From assembly GCA_945862355.1 (NCBI GenBank), contig CAMAYR010000022.1:1-34916 (forward strand): DNA of 34,916 nucleotides, read 5' to 3'. Below, one piece after another: positions 15,765 to 24,017 of the stretch (position 1 is its first letter; each line of letters begins with the position of its first letter). The notes below the pieces were generated by a model. The model ran no database searches, was not told where the DNA came from, and saw only the letters and a list, made by a program, of their open reading frames with translations. Source of the stretch: Devosia equisanguinis. Its GTDB lineage: Bacteria > Pseudomonadota > Alphaproteobacteria > Rhizobiales > Hyphomicrobiaceae. Position numbers and translations under genes: made by a program.

Positions 15765-17071
15765 GCAACGGCCCAAGGGAAGTTGGCAATCGAGGGATCG
15801 CGGCCGGTGCGATTGCCAACTACGGAGCGTTGGCCCTGGCAGCAGCTGCCGGTCTCATCGTCAACGCCATCATCGCTTGGCACTACTCAGTCGAGACCTT
15901 GGGAGTCTTCAATCAAGTTTTTGCGGTCTACATTGTCAGCTCGCAGCTTGGCGTCGCCGGGATCCATCTTGCAATCCTCTCGCTGGCAAGCCGGGAGGGG
16001 ATGGACGCGGCGGTACGACAGGAGATTGTCGCGTCATCACTGGCGGCCGTATGCCTGACAGGCACGGCTTGCGCCATCGTGCTCTCGGCGGTCGCGCCGC
16101 TGATTGCGCGTGTGTTGGGGAGTCCCGACGTGGCGAACGGCCTTCGGATCGCTGCGCTTGCGCTACCGCTAATTGGGCTCAACAAATGCTTTCAGGCGGG
16201 TTTCACTGCAACAGGCCGCCTGCAGCACGTCGCGCTGTTGCAGGCTGCGCGTGCGTTCGGCCTGCTCGTGGCCGCGCTGGTGTGCGCCATGCTGGGGGTT
16301 GCCGGTACGGCGCTTGCCAGCGCATTTGTCATGGCAGAGCTGTTGGTTCTGGCAGTAGCGGTAGCGACATGGAGAGAGCGGCCCAAAGGCGCAGGCCTAG
16401 CGCTGTCTCACGCGCGCGCCGTGCGCATGCTGGAATTGGCCGGGTTCGGCGCACGGTCGCTGATCGGCAGCACGCTGCAAGAGCTTAACATCAGGATCGA
16501 TCTTCTGGTGATCGGATTGCTGCTCGATGACCGCGACGTCGGGATCTACAGCTTCGCCGGACTGGTGGCCGAGGGCATGCTGGCGGCAATCGCGGTCGTG
16601 CGGAACATGATGGTCCCGTCGCTGGCTACGGCGCTTGCTGCTCCGGGGCGGGCAGGCCTGCCGGCGCTGGTCGGTACAGTTTATCGTTGGACCTATTCAG
16701 GCGCTTTCATCACGGCGATCGCGGCTGTCGCGGGGACTTGGCTGGCACTGCGCGTGCTCTACGGGGACACGACCGTCTATCTTCAGGCCATTCCTTTGTT
16801 GGCTATCCTGTTGACGGGTACTGTGCTGGTGGCCGGCATCCTCGCCTTGGACTTCGTGTTCATCATCGGCGGACGGCCCGGCCTGCATTCGTTGGTGGTT
16901 GCTCTCGGGGTTGCGGTGAACATCGTCCTCAATCTGATGCTGATCCCCTACTGGGGTTTGACGGGTGCTGCACTGGCAACGGCTATTGCAACGGTCGTAA
17001 CTGGGATTGCGATCGTATCCTTGGCTTGGCTGCGCCTTCGGGTCCGGTTAGTGCCCGGGCCAAGGGAGTAG
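15761..17071 (+). CDS. Wzx-like polysaccharide flippase
   Basis: The product is 436 residues from TTG 15761, which overlaps the GT2 stop as TTGA. No ATG or GTG lies close enough to the first membrane span to be a better start, and the long upstream open frame is only a reading of the GT2 gene in another frame. The protein is highly hydrophobic with about twelve predicted spans and the general look of the MVF/MATE superfamily: a first span starting at GAIANYGALALAAAAGLIVNAII, and small charged loops such as RIDLLVIGLLLDDRDVGIYSFAGL, which match the conserved mid-region of Wzx proteins. It should move a lipid-linked repeat unit to the periplasm. Confidence 0.82.
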   Translation: MSNGPREVGNRGIAAGAIANYGALALAAAAGLIVNAIIAWHYSVETLGVFNQVFAVYIVSSQLGVAGIHLAILSLASREGMDAAVRQEIVASSLAAVCLTGTACAIVLSAVAPLIARVLGSPDVANGLRIAALALPLIGLNKCFQAGFTATGRLQHVALLQAARAFGLLVAALVCAMLGVAGTALASAFVMAELLVLAVAVATWRERPKGAGLALSHARAVRMLELAGFGARSLIGSTLQELNIRIDLLVIGLLLDDRDVGIYSFAGLVAEGMLAAIAVVRNMMVPSLATALAAPGRAGLPALVGTVYRWTYSGAFITAIAAVAGTWLALRVLYGDTTVYLQAIPLLAILLTGTVLVAGILALDFVFIIGGRPGLHSLVVALGVAVNIVLNLMLIPYWGLTGAALATAIATVVTGIAIVSLAWLRLRVRLVPGPRE

Positions 17072-17080
17072 CTGGCGATC

Positions 17081-19042
17081 ATGTGTGGCATATTCGGTTT
17101 CGTCGCCCGGTCGGGGAGCCCCCTGCAACGCGATCACCTGCTGGGGTTGATGCGGCTCCTGTATCGCTTATCGGAAACCCGCGGGCGGGAAGCCGCTGGC
17201 GTTGCCATGCTTGGCGGCAATACGATCAACGTGCACCGGACCGCGGCGTCAGCCAGCGTGCTCCTTCGCAGCAAAGTGTTTACCGATCTGGTCGCGGACG
17301 GCCTGGAAAGATCCTACGCTGGCGGCAACCGGCCGGCGACACCGGTCGTGCTCATCGGTCATTCGCGCCTCGTCACCAACGGCATGCAGGGCATCGGCTC
17401 AAACAATCAGCCGCTGGTGCGTGGATCTATGGCGCTGGTGCACAACGGGATCGTCGTCAACGTTGAAGAGCTGTGGGCCTCCCGGCCCGAGCTGGAGCGC
17501 GTGGCCGAGGTCGATACCGAGGTGATCGCAGCCCTGCTCGATGCCGCGATCGCGAGGGGCGAGACCGTCGAGCGCGCGACCATCGATACGTTCGCCGTTG
17601 TCAAAGGCGAGACCAATATTGCTGCGCTGCGTCCGCAGGACGACGCGTTGCTGCTCGCGACCAACACCGGCTCGCTCTACAGGCTCGACAACAAGTCTCT
17701 GCGCCTGTCCGTCTTCGTATCTGAGATGTACATTGCCCAGCAGGTGGTCGCTAAATCGTATCTGCCGGGCAATGCCGATCAATGGTCGATAGCGCATCTG
17801 AAACCCGGGCGGGGGACGCTGATCGAGCTTTCCCAGCACGCCGAGCACGAGTTTGCGCTGCGGGCCTCGTCCGAGTTCGCCATTGCGGCCCCGCGCCTGC
17901 CATCCAAGCGACCAGAGTTCCGGCTCGTGGATACAGAGCTTCTGGCAGAGGAGCGCCGGCGCACCATCCGTCGCTGCACGCGCTGCGTGCTGCCGGCTAC
18001 CATGCCCCACATCGAGTTCGACGCGGAAGGCGTGTGCAACTACTGCCGGCATCATGAGCCGATAACGTACAAAGGGCGTGATGAGCTCGAACGCATCCTC
18101 GCCCCGCATCGCAAGACGAACGGCGAGCCGGACTGCATCGTTGCATTCTCAGGTGGTCGGGATTCCTGCTACGCGATGCACCTGCTCGTCAAAGAGCTCG
18201 ACATGCACCCGCTCGCATTCACCTACGACTGGGGGATGGTGACCGACCTCGCGCGCCGTAACCAGGCGCGTATGTGCGCCTCGCTGGGCGTCGAGCACAT
18301 CTGGATCTCGGCCGACATCAAGGCCAAGCGTGCCAACATAAGGCGAAACGTCAATGCGTGGCTGAAGACGCCCAAGCTCGGTTTGATCCCGCTGTTAATT
18401 GCGGGTGACAAACACTTTTTCTATCACGCCAATCGGCTGCAGAAACAGACAGGATTGCAGCTGATGGTGCTGGCCGAGAACCGGCTGGAGCGGACCGACT
18501 TCAAGTCCGGCTTCTGCGGCATTCCGCCGAAATTCGTGCGCGGCGCTGGATCCTACCAGATCGGAGGCGCCCGGCTCGCTCAGATGGCTGGATATTACGG
18601 CGCAGCGTTTGCCCGCAATCCACGCTTCTTGAACGCGTCGCTGTGGGATACGGTGACCGCATCGGGGTCGTACTATTTCATTCCGCACGACTACCTTTGG
18701 CTGTTCCACTACCTCCCGTGGGACGAGGCCGAGGTCGAGGCGAGCTTGATCGGCGGCTACGACTGGGAGCGGGCCAAGGACACGGACCGCACGTGGCGCA
18801 TCGGTGACGGAACAGCCGCATTTTACAACTTCGTCTACCACACCGTCGCCGGGCTCTCCGAGTTCGATACGTTTCGCTCCAATCAGGTCCGCGAGGGCGT
18901 CATCCCGCGGCACGAGGCCCTTGAGTTGCTGGAGGATGACAATCGGCCCCGCTTCGGCTCGATCATCGAGTACTGTCAGACCATCGGCGTCGATTTCGAC
19001 CGGGTCATGCAGGTCGTCTCCGCCATCCCGAAGCACTACTGA
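17081..19042 (+). CDS. Class II glutamine amidotransferase fused to a WbpG/WbuX-type PP-loop sugar amidotransferase
   Basis: The product is 653 residues and has two domains. Residues 1 to about 285 are an Ntn-type class II glutaminase: MCGIFGF with nucleophile Cys 2, TRGREAAGVA (33-42), GHSRLVTNG (93-101) with the substrate Arg, HNG (121-123) and DTEV (145-148), all as in GlmS and PurF. Residues about 290-653 are a PP-loop ATPase with the CTRC...CNYC pair (299-302 and 319-322, probably a zinc site), FSGGRDS (356-362) and a long C-terminal part, as in N-acetyl sugar amidotransferases WbpG/WbuX/PseA. In known systems that enzyme gets ammonia from separate HisH and HisF-like proteins; here the glutaminase is in the same chain. 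The fusion is in frame with no gap. AGGGAG at 17064-17069 is the likely ribosome site. It should be cytoplasmic; the substrate is unknown. Confidence 0.85.
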   Translation: MCGIFGFVARSGSPLQRDHLLGLMRLLYRLSETRGREAAGVAMLGGNTINVHRTAASASVLLRSKVFTDLVADGLERSYAGGNRPATPVVLIGHSRLVTNGMQGIGSNNQPLVRGSMALVHNGIVVNVEELWASRPELERVAEVDTEVIAALLDAAIARGETVERATIDTFAVVKGETNIAALRPQDDALLLATNTGSLYRLDNKSLRLSVFVSEMYIAQQVVAKSYLPGNADQWSIAHLKPGRGTLIELSQHAEHEFALRASSEFAIAAPRLPSKRPEFRLVDTELLAEERRRTIRRCTRCVLPATMPHIEFDAEGVCNYCRHHEPITYKGRDELERILAPHRKTNGEPDCIVAFSGGRDSCYAMHLLVKELDMHPLAFTYDWGMVTDLARRNQARMCASLGVEHIWISADIKAKRANIRRNVNAWLKTPKLGLIPLLIAGDKHFFYHANRLQKQTGLQLMVLAENRLERTDFKSGFCGIPPKFVRGAGSYQIGGARLAQMAGYYGAAFARNPRFLNASLWDTVTASGSYYFIPHDYLWLFHYLPWDEAEVEASLIGGYDWERAKDTDRTWRIGDGTAAFYNFVYHTVAGLSEFDTFRSNQVREGVIPRHEALELLEDDNRPRFGSIIEYCQTIGVDFDRVMQVVSAIPKHY

Positions 19043-19620
19043 TGGGCACACTCAACCGAGGGGCCGATTACACGACCGCCGACTACATCTGGAACGGCCT
19101 GTTCCTAAATCTCTACTTCCTCGTGAAGTACCTGCCTTCTCCGGTCGGGGACGTGCTGCGCGGAGTGTTGTTCAAGCTGTTCACCGGCGCCGGCAGCGGA
19201 TTGCTCGTTCGAGAGGGTGTGACGCTCTGGTACCCGCACAAGGTTCGCTTGGGCGCGCGCGTCAGCCTCAATGAAGGGGTGTTTCTGAGTGCCTACGGCG
19301 GCCTGGAGATCGGCGATGACGTGCTGATCGGTCAGCGCGTTTCGATCGTCACGTCGGATCATCGCATGGCGGATACTTCGAAGACGATCCGCTCGCAGGG
19401 CGTGGTGGGCGCAGCCGTTGTTATAGAGAGCGACGTGTGGGTGGGTGCGCACGCAGTGATTGTCGCAGGCGTGAGGATCGGCAGGGGTTCGGTGATCGGC
19501 GCCGGCGCGGTGGTGACCAAAGACGTCGCTCCCTTCGACATCGTGGCGGGCGTGCCGGCGAAGGTGATCGGTAAGCGCGTTGCTTTGGAACGCACGAACG
19601 AAGGGGGATCGTCAGGGTGA
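19042..19620 (+). CDS. Left-handed beta-helix acyltransferase
   Basis: The product is 192 residues; its ATG shares one base with the preceding stop (TGATG). The C-terminal two thirds show hexapeptide-repeat turns: VRLGARVSLNEGVFLSAYGG, LEIGDDVLIGQRVSIVTSDH, ESDVWVGAHAVIVAGVRIGRGSVIGAGAVV and IVAGVPAKVIG, the classical end of WbbJ/maltose O-acetyltransferase-type enzymes. The His of SDH is the expected catalytic residue. The N-terminal ~60 residues hold a hydrophobic stretch (LFLNLYFLVKYL) that is unusual for soluble family members and may dock to the membrane. It probably O- or N-acetylates a sugar of the glycan, using acetyl-CoA. Confidence 0.83.
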   Translation: MGTLNRGADYTTADYIWNGLFLNLYFLVKYLPSPVGDVLRGVLFKLFTGAGSGLLVREGVTLWYPHKVRLGARVSLNEGVFLSAYGGLEIGDDVLIGQRVSIVTSDHRMADTSKTIRSQGVVGAAVVIESDVWVGAHAVIVAGVRIGRGSVIGAGAVVTKDVAPFDIVAGVPAKVIGKRVALERTNEGGSSG

Positions 19621-20489
19621 TCGACAACAAAGAGTTGGAGCGGATCTTTAGGCAGCACTCGCGTCTGAGTGACGAGCGCTCGCTCAATGCTTGGCTAACT
19701 TACGATACTCTGTGTCGGTATCGCGATTGGGTACCGTCGCCGCGGCGTGGGGAGACGCGCCTTCTGGAGGTGGGCTGCTACCAGCCGAGTGTGGGCTACT
19801 ACTTCCACCTCGGCTGGAAGGATGTATTAGGTTGTTTCAAAGAAGAGGGACAGTGCAACAAGCAATTCGCGTATCAAGACGGTGAGGCACGGGCCAGCAT
19901 GACGGCAGTCGATGCGGAGCGCGAGCGATTACGAGCCGCTGACGGGTGGGCTGACGCGGTCATCATGATGGAAGTGTTCGAACATTTCGCCATTGATCCT
20001 ATGCATGCGCTTTGGGAGGCAAACCGGGTACTGAAGCCCGGTGGGCGCATCGTATTTAGCACGCCAAATGCCACATCATTCGACAGCCTGATTCGGATCA
20101 TCCAAGGTAGGTGTCCGATCGGTTCGCTCGAGTTCAACGGCTTCAGCGCGAACCGCCATAACAGGATCTATGACGCGCGCGAGATCGCCGAGATCTTGGA
20201 TCAGGCGGGGTTCCGGTTGGAAACGGTGACGAGCCGGTCCTATGACCTGTCGGTTCGCGGCTGGAAGGGAAAGCTCCTAAGAAGGCTCGTTCGGTCCGGG
20301 GACCGCATATGGCAGCGTGGATATGGCCGGCCCATTGAGCGTGATTCCTGGCTATTCGTACGGGCCGTGAAGGAAGGGCTCCCCAAGGAACGCTATCCCC
20401 TCAATCTTTATTTTGATGAGTCGCAGTGGCCGGAGTGGTTCGCCGCGCTGCGCAAAGGATCGGGCAAGGCAATTGCAGGGCCGGGGTAA
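19617..20489 (+). CDS. SAM-dependent methyltransferase
   Basis: The product is 290 residues with a GTG start in a GTGA overlap with the acyltransferase. Motif I is LLEVGCYQPS near 41-50, which is a looser form of the usual G-x-G-x-G loop. MMEVFEHFAID then VLKPGGRIVFSTPN follow and are standard class I methyltransferase landmarks. The C-terminal ~80 residues (from SRSYDLSVRGWKG on) are basic and then acidic and have no family I recognise. The protein is soluble. It is more likely to methylate a sugar in the glycan than a small metabolite, given its place in the locus, but that is inference. Confidence 0.75.
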   Translation: MIDNKELERIFRQHSRLSDERSLNAWLTYDTLCRYRDWVPSPRRGETRLLEVGCYQPSVGYYFHLGWKDVLGCFKEEGQCNKQFAYQDGEARASMTAVDAERERLRAADGWADAVIMMEVFEHFAIDPMHALWEANRVLKPGGRIVFSTPNATSFDSLIRIIQGRCPIGSLEFNGFSANRHNRIYDAREIAEILDQAGFRLETVTSRSYDLSVRGWKGKLLRRLVRSGDRIWQRGYGRPIERDSWLFVRAVKEGLPKERYPLNLYFDESQWPEWFAALRKGSGKAIAGPG

Positions 20490-21579
20490 ACGTCTGACTC
20501 CCCATATACTCACTCTCGTCGGCGCGAGGCCGCAGTTCATAAAGGCCGCTCCGGTCTCCCGTGCGCTTGCCGCAGCGGGTCTGCGCGAGGTGTTGGTTCA
20601 TTCGGGGCAACACTATGATGCGGCGATGTCGGCCCGCTTCTTCGAGGAACTGGGCATTCCCGACCCTGCACACCATCTCGGCGTGGGGTCGGGCACACAT
20701 GCTGAACAGACGGGGCGAATGCTGGTTGCGCTCGAGCGGTTGATCCGGGCGGAGCGTCCGCATTGGCTGCTGGTCTACGGTGACACCAACACGACGCTGG
20801 CCGGCGCGCTAGCCGCTTCTTACCTCGGCGTTCGGGTCGCACACGTGGAGGCGGGGTTGCGATCCGGGAATATGCGGATGCCAGAGGAGATCAACCGCAT
20901 CGCGACGGATCGAGCGTCCACGCTGCTGTTCACACCGAACTCGACGGCGGCGGAACAATTGCGCAAGGAGGGCATCGAAGACGGCGCCATCGTCGTGAGT
21001 GGCGACGTCATGTTCGACGCCGCTGTGATGTTCGCCCATCAAGCGCGCGCGACCAGTAAAGTCTTGCACCAGCATCGATTGCCCGACGGTGGCTTCATTC
21101 TGGCAACGGTGCATCGCGCAGAGAACACCGATGATCCTATGCGCCTGGCAGCGATCATGCAAGCGCTTGGGACTTCGGGGATGCCCGTCTGTCTTCCTAT
21201 GCATCCACGAACCGTGCGACGGCTTCAGGAGAGCGGCACGGCCGTGCCAGCCTCACTGCAAGTGATCGAGCCCGTCGGCTATCTCGACATGTTGCGGCTT
21301 CTGGAAGCAGCAAGGCTCGTCGTCACGGACTCCGGCGGAGTGCAGAAGGAAGCCTACTTCGCGGGGACGCCATGTGTGACGGTGCGGACCGAGACAGAAT
21401 GGCCCGAACTTGTCGCTGCCGGATGGAACAGGCTCGTGCCACCGACCTCGGCCCAAAGTATTCGAGAGGCCATCGCAGAGGCAGCGAGTGCCCCTAAGCC
21501 CGAGAGCGCGCCGCGGTTCTACGGCACGGGCGAAGCCAGCGCCATCATTGCGGGAGCACTGGCCGCCCGATGCGAATGA
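20473..21579 (+). CDS. wecB: UDP-N-acetylglucosamine 2-epimerase (non-hydrolysing)
   Basis: The product is about 368 residues. The start is uncertain: TTG 20473 is chosen because AAGG lies just upstream and because it keeps the overlap with the methyltransferase to 17 bases; conserved sequence begins at HILTLVGARPQFIKAAPV. Motifs are VYGDTNTTLAGALAA, HVEAGLRS (catalytic Glu), RMPEEINR (second catalytic Glu), ATVHRAENTDD (catalytic His) and VTDSGGVQKEA, all as in WecB/MnaA. It interconverts UDP-GlcNAc and UDP-ManNAc in the cytoplasm. No WecC-type UDP-ManNAc dehydrogenase is visible in the window, so UDP-ManNAc may be used directly or be processed by one of the SDR-type genes. A short paralogue follows directly. 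Confidence 0.88.
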   Translation: MQGRGKRLTPHILTLVGARPQFIKAAPVSRALAAAGLREVLVHSGQHYDAAMSARFFEELGIPDPAHHLGVGSGTHAEQTGRMLVALERLIRAERPHWLLVYGDTNTTLAGALAASYLGVRVAHVEAGLRSGNMRMPEEINRIATDRASTLLFTPNSTAAEQLRKEGIEDGAIVVSGDVMFDAAVMFAHQARATSKVLHQHRLPDGGFILATVHRAENTDDPMRLAAIMQALGTSGMPVCLPMHPRTVRRLQESGTAVPASLQVIEPVGYLDMLRLLEAARLVVTDSGGVQKEAYFAGTPCVTVRTETEWPELVAAGWNRLVPPTSAQSIREAIAEAASAPKPESAPRFYGTGEASAIIAGALAARCE

Positions 21580-22169
21580 GCTCGATTTATGCCGTGGCCA
21601 GTGGAGATTGCATCGATCACCTTCTCATGCCGTTGTGGAGGTGCATGGCAGCTGAGCGCTGGATTGATGGACTGCTCGTGCGCGCCGGCGACAGTGAACA
21701 TGTGGTTTGGCAAGGAGAAATGGGGCAGTTCCCTGATCGGGTTATCGACCTGGCAGGCATGAGCGCGGGCGAAAGGACTGCAGCGGTGATGACGACGGTG
21801 GAGGCGCTTTGTAGTGAGGCTCGTCCGGTACTGGTGATCGTGGCTGGTGGCGACCTGGTAGCGATGGCTGCAGCGATTGCAGCCAAGAAGCTTCAGCTAC
21901 CGGTTGTGCATTTGGATTCTGGCAGGCGGTACGGGGCCCGACTCGCACCCGGCAACGTCGAACGCGCGGTGACCGACTCGATGTGCGATCAGTTGTGGAC
22001 ATTGTCGGGACAATGCGTCCGGAATCTTCAGTCTGAGGGCATAGCTTCTGAGCGGATCGTGAGCCTGTCCGAGGACGATGTTTTGGACGCGACGGCAGTG
22101 GGCCGCGCGCTTGCCAGTTTGAGGGCGATGCACGAACCTGGCTCGGAGATGTTGGGTGATCGATCCTGA
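21570..22169 (+). CDS. Truncated WecB-like half protein, likely non-catalytic
   Basis: The product is 199 residues; ATG 21570 is taken, while ATG 21576 would give a 4-base ATGA overlap with wecB. By eye its middle aligns with the N-terminal domain of the adjacent WecB over some 75 residues: VIVAGGDLVAMAAAIAA to its VYGDTNTTLAGALAA, then VVHLDSGRR to VAHVEAGLR, PGNVERAVTD to PEEINRIATD, and LQSEGIASERIV to LRKEGIEDGAIV. The catalytic Glu of HVEAG is Asp here, the PEE motif is PGN, and the C-terminal nucleotide-binding domain with its catalytic His is absent. It therefore looks like a retained half-domain, not a working epimerase. A partner or regulatory subunit is possible; a half GT-B protein is the alternative. 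Confidence 0.7.
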   Translation: MRMSSIYAVASGDCIDHLLMPLWRCMAAERWIDGLLVRAGDSEHVVWQGEMGQFPDRVIDLAGMSAGERTAAVMTTVEALCSEARPVLVIVAGGDLVAMAAAIAAKKLQLPVVHLDSGRRYGARLAPGNVERAVTDSMCDQLWTLSGQCVRNLQSEGIASERIVSLSEDDVLDATAVGRALASLRAMHEPGSEMLGDRS

Positions 22170-22200
22170 CCGGACTGGCAGCCCTAAGGGACAAAGTCGA

Positions 22201-23085
22201 ATGCTGGACAAACTCCTGACGCTGACGAGGGACCCGCTTCTCGGTGTCTATGTGCTGCGCTCCAAGCTGTCGCCGGTCGGCTTGATCGATCGGTTGTCGC
22301 GGCTGACGACTGCTGCCGGGATCGCTAAGCCACGCTTCCTGCTCTCGTTCGATTGCGACACGGATCTGGACATCGAGGTCGTCGAGGCAGTGCACGCCGA
22401 ACTTGGACGGAGGGGCGTTCGCCCGGTCTACGCGGTTCCCGGCGAGTTGCTGGAACGCGGGCGGGAGGTCTACGGCCGCATTGCCAGCACAGGCGCGGAA
22501 TTCATGAACCACGGCTGGGCCGAGCACACGCGGCTCGATCGCGCGACCGGCATCTATGACAGCTTTCTGTTCTACGATCGGCAGTCCCGCGCCTGGGTGG
22601 CTGAGGACATTCGTCGTGGCCATCAAAGCGTGTCGGAGATCGCCGGCCGTGCGCCTGCGGGTTTTCGCACGCCGCACTTCGGCAGTTTCCAGAAACACGA
22701 CGAGCTCGTCTTCCTGCACGGCGAACTGAAGAAGCATGGATACCGCTATTCGACCAGCACGGTGCCGTTCTGGGGGCTGCGCTATGGGCCGGTGTTCGAT
22801 CACTTGGGCATTCGGGAGGTGCCGGTGTCGGGCACCTTCGACAGGCCACTCGACATCCTCGATACCTGGACGCATCGTTGCCTTGGCGAGCACGGTGGAG
22901 AGGCTGGCTACACGCGGCAGTACGAGAGTTATCGCGACTACATGACAAACAACCGGCCACTGCTCGTGAATGTCTACGGCGATCCGTCACAGGTCCACGA
23001 CTGGCCGGGCTTCTTCGATGCAGTTGGACTGCTCGCGCCCTGGGCCGTCTCCTCCTACGCCGAAGCGCTGGACGGCACGGCATGA
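22201..23085 (+). CDS. Polysaccharide deacetylase family protein (NodB-like)
   Basis: The product is 294 residues from ATG 22201, with AAGGGA at 22186-22191; the upstream GTG 22156 would add 15 residues that look non-conserved. The carbohydrate-esterase-4 pattern is visible: SFDCDTD (Asp 51 and Asp 53), MNHGWAEH (His 104 and His 109, the metal ligands), and GFRTPHFG (Arg 156 and Pro 158). These are the residues that hold the metal and form the active site in NodB-type N-deacetylases. No signal peptide is evident, so it may work in the cytoplasm on a nucleotide- or lipid-linked sugar. The stop overlaps the next start as ATGA. Confidence 0.8.
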   Translation: MLDKLLTLTRDPLLGVYVLRSKLSPVGLIDRLSRLTTAAGIAKPRFLLSFDCDTDLDIEVVEAVHAELGRRGVRPVYAVPGELLERGREVYGRIASTGAEFMNHGWAEHTRLDRATGIYDSFLFYDRQSRAWVAEDIRRGHQSVSEIAGRAPAGFRTPHFGSFQKHDELVFLHGELKKHGYRYSTSTVPFWGLRYGPVFDHLGIREVPVSGTFDRPLDILDTWTHRCLGEHGGEAGYTRQYESYRDYMTNNRPLLVNVYGDPSQVHDWPGFFDAVGLLAPWAVSSYAEALDGTA

Positions 23086-24017
23086 GCCGGGTTCTCGTTA
23101 CCGGTGGGGCCGGCGCCATCGGCAGCAACCTCGCCGCCGCTCTGATCTTGCGCGGTCACACGGTCACGATCATCGACGATCTGTCCTCGGGCCATCGCGC
23201 GCTCGTGCCCGAGGCCGCTCGGCTCATTGTCGGCAGCGTGAGCGATGACGATGCACTCGGCGCTGCCTTCGCCAGTCGACCGGAGCTGGTGTTCCATCTG
23301 GCGGCGCTGTTCGCAAACCAGAATTCCGTCGAGCATCCGGCTAAGGACCTCACGGCCAACGGCATCGGTCTCATCAAGGTACTCGAGCACGCCCAGCGCG
23401 CAGGCGTCGAGAAGGTGCTCTACACATCTTCCTCCTGCGTCTACGGGAACAAGGCGGTGATGTGCGAGACAGACATCGATTTCAGGCCGGATACGCCCTA
23501 CGCGATCACCAAACTGCTGGGCGAGCAGTACTGCCGCTTCTGGTCGGATCATCACAAGCTCGACACCGTGATGGTCCGCCTCTTCAACACATACGGTCCC
23601 GGCGAGTTCCCCGGCCGTTACCGCAACGTCATTCCGAATTTCATGAAGCTCGCCATGAGCGGGAGCCCGCTGCCGATCACGGGTACGGGCGAGGAGACGC
23701 GCGATTTCAATTTCGTCGCCGACACGGTCGCCGGCATGATCCTGGCGATGGAGAGCCCGACGTCGCCGGCCGACGTATTCAACCTTGCAAGCGGTCGCGA
23801 GACGACGATCCTCGTGCTAGCGGAGGCGATCAACGAGATAGTCGGCAACCGCGCCGGCATCGAGCTCAAGCCCCGGCGCGGGTGGGACCATGTGATGACC
23901 CGTCGCGGCGATACGACGAAGGCACGCGCGGTGCTCGGCTACGAGCCTAAGGTGCCGCTCCGCGAGGGGCTGTCGCGCACCTACGCCTGGTTGATGCAAG
24001 TCGGCGCCGTCCAGTGA
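23082..24017 (+). CDS. NAD-dependent nucleotide-sugar epimerase/dehydratase
   Basis: The product is 311 residues, start ATG 23082 in an ATGA overlap. The cofactor loop is TGGAGAIGSN (residues 7-16), with Ala where Phe is usual. IDDLSSGHRA follows, then the YTSSSCVYG strand, Tyr 140-x3-Lys 144 (YAITK), RLFNTYGPGEFPGRYRNVIPNF, and DFNFVADTVAGM. These place it in the extended SDR group of sugar epimerases and dehydratases. It is a second, non-identical member besides the one at 13835-14812. The substrate is not determinable, but it is in a run with a deacetylase and a glycosyltransferase and may make a sugar for the same glycan. Confidence 0.83.
   Translation: MSRVLVTGGAGAIGSNLAAALILRGHTVTIIDDLSSGHRALVPEAARLIVGSVSDDDALGAAFASRPELVFHLAALFANQNSVEHPAKDLTANGIGLIKVLEHAQRAGVEKVLYTSSSCVYGNKAVMCETDIDFRPDTPYAITKLLGEQYCRFWSDHHKLDTVMVRLFNTYGPGEFPGRYRNVIPNFMKLAMSGSPLPITGTGEETRDFNFVADTVAGMILAMESPTSPADVFNLASGRETTILVLAEAINEIVGNRAGIELKPRRGWDHVMTRRGDTTKARAVLGYEPKVPLREGLSRTYAWLMQVGAVQ

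Noticed and set aside
21742-22893. 383-residue minus-strand open frame across the half-epimerase and deacetylase
   Set aside because: Runs antisense across two plus-strand genes with recognisable motifs, and shows none itself.
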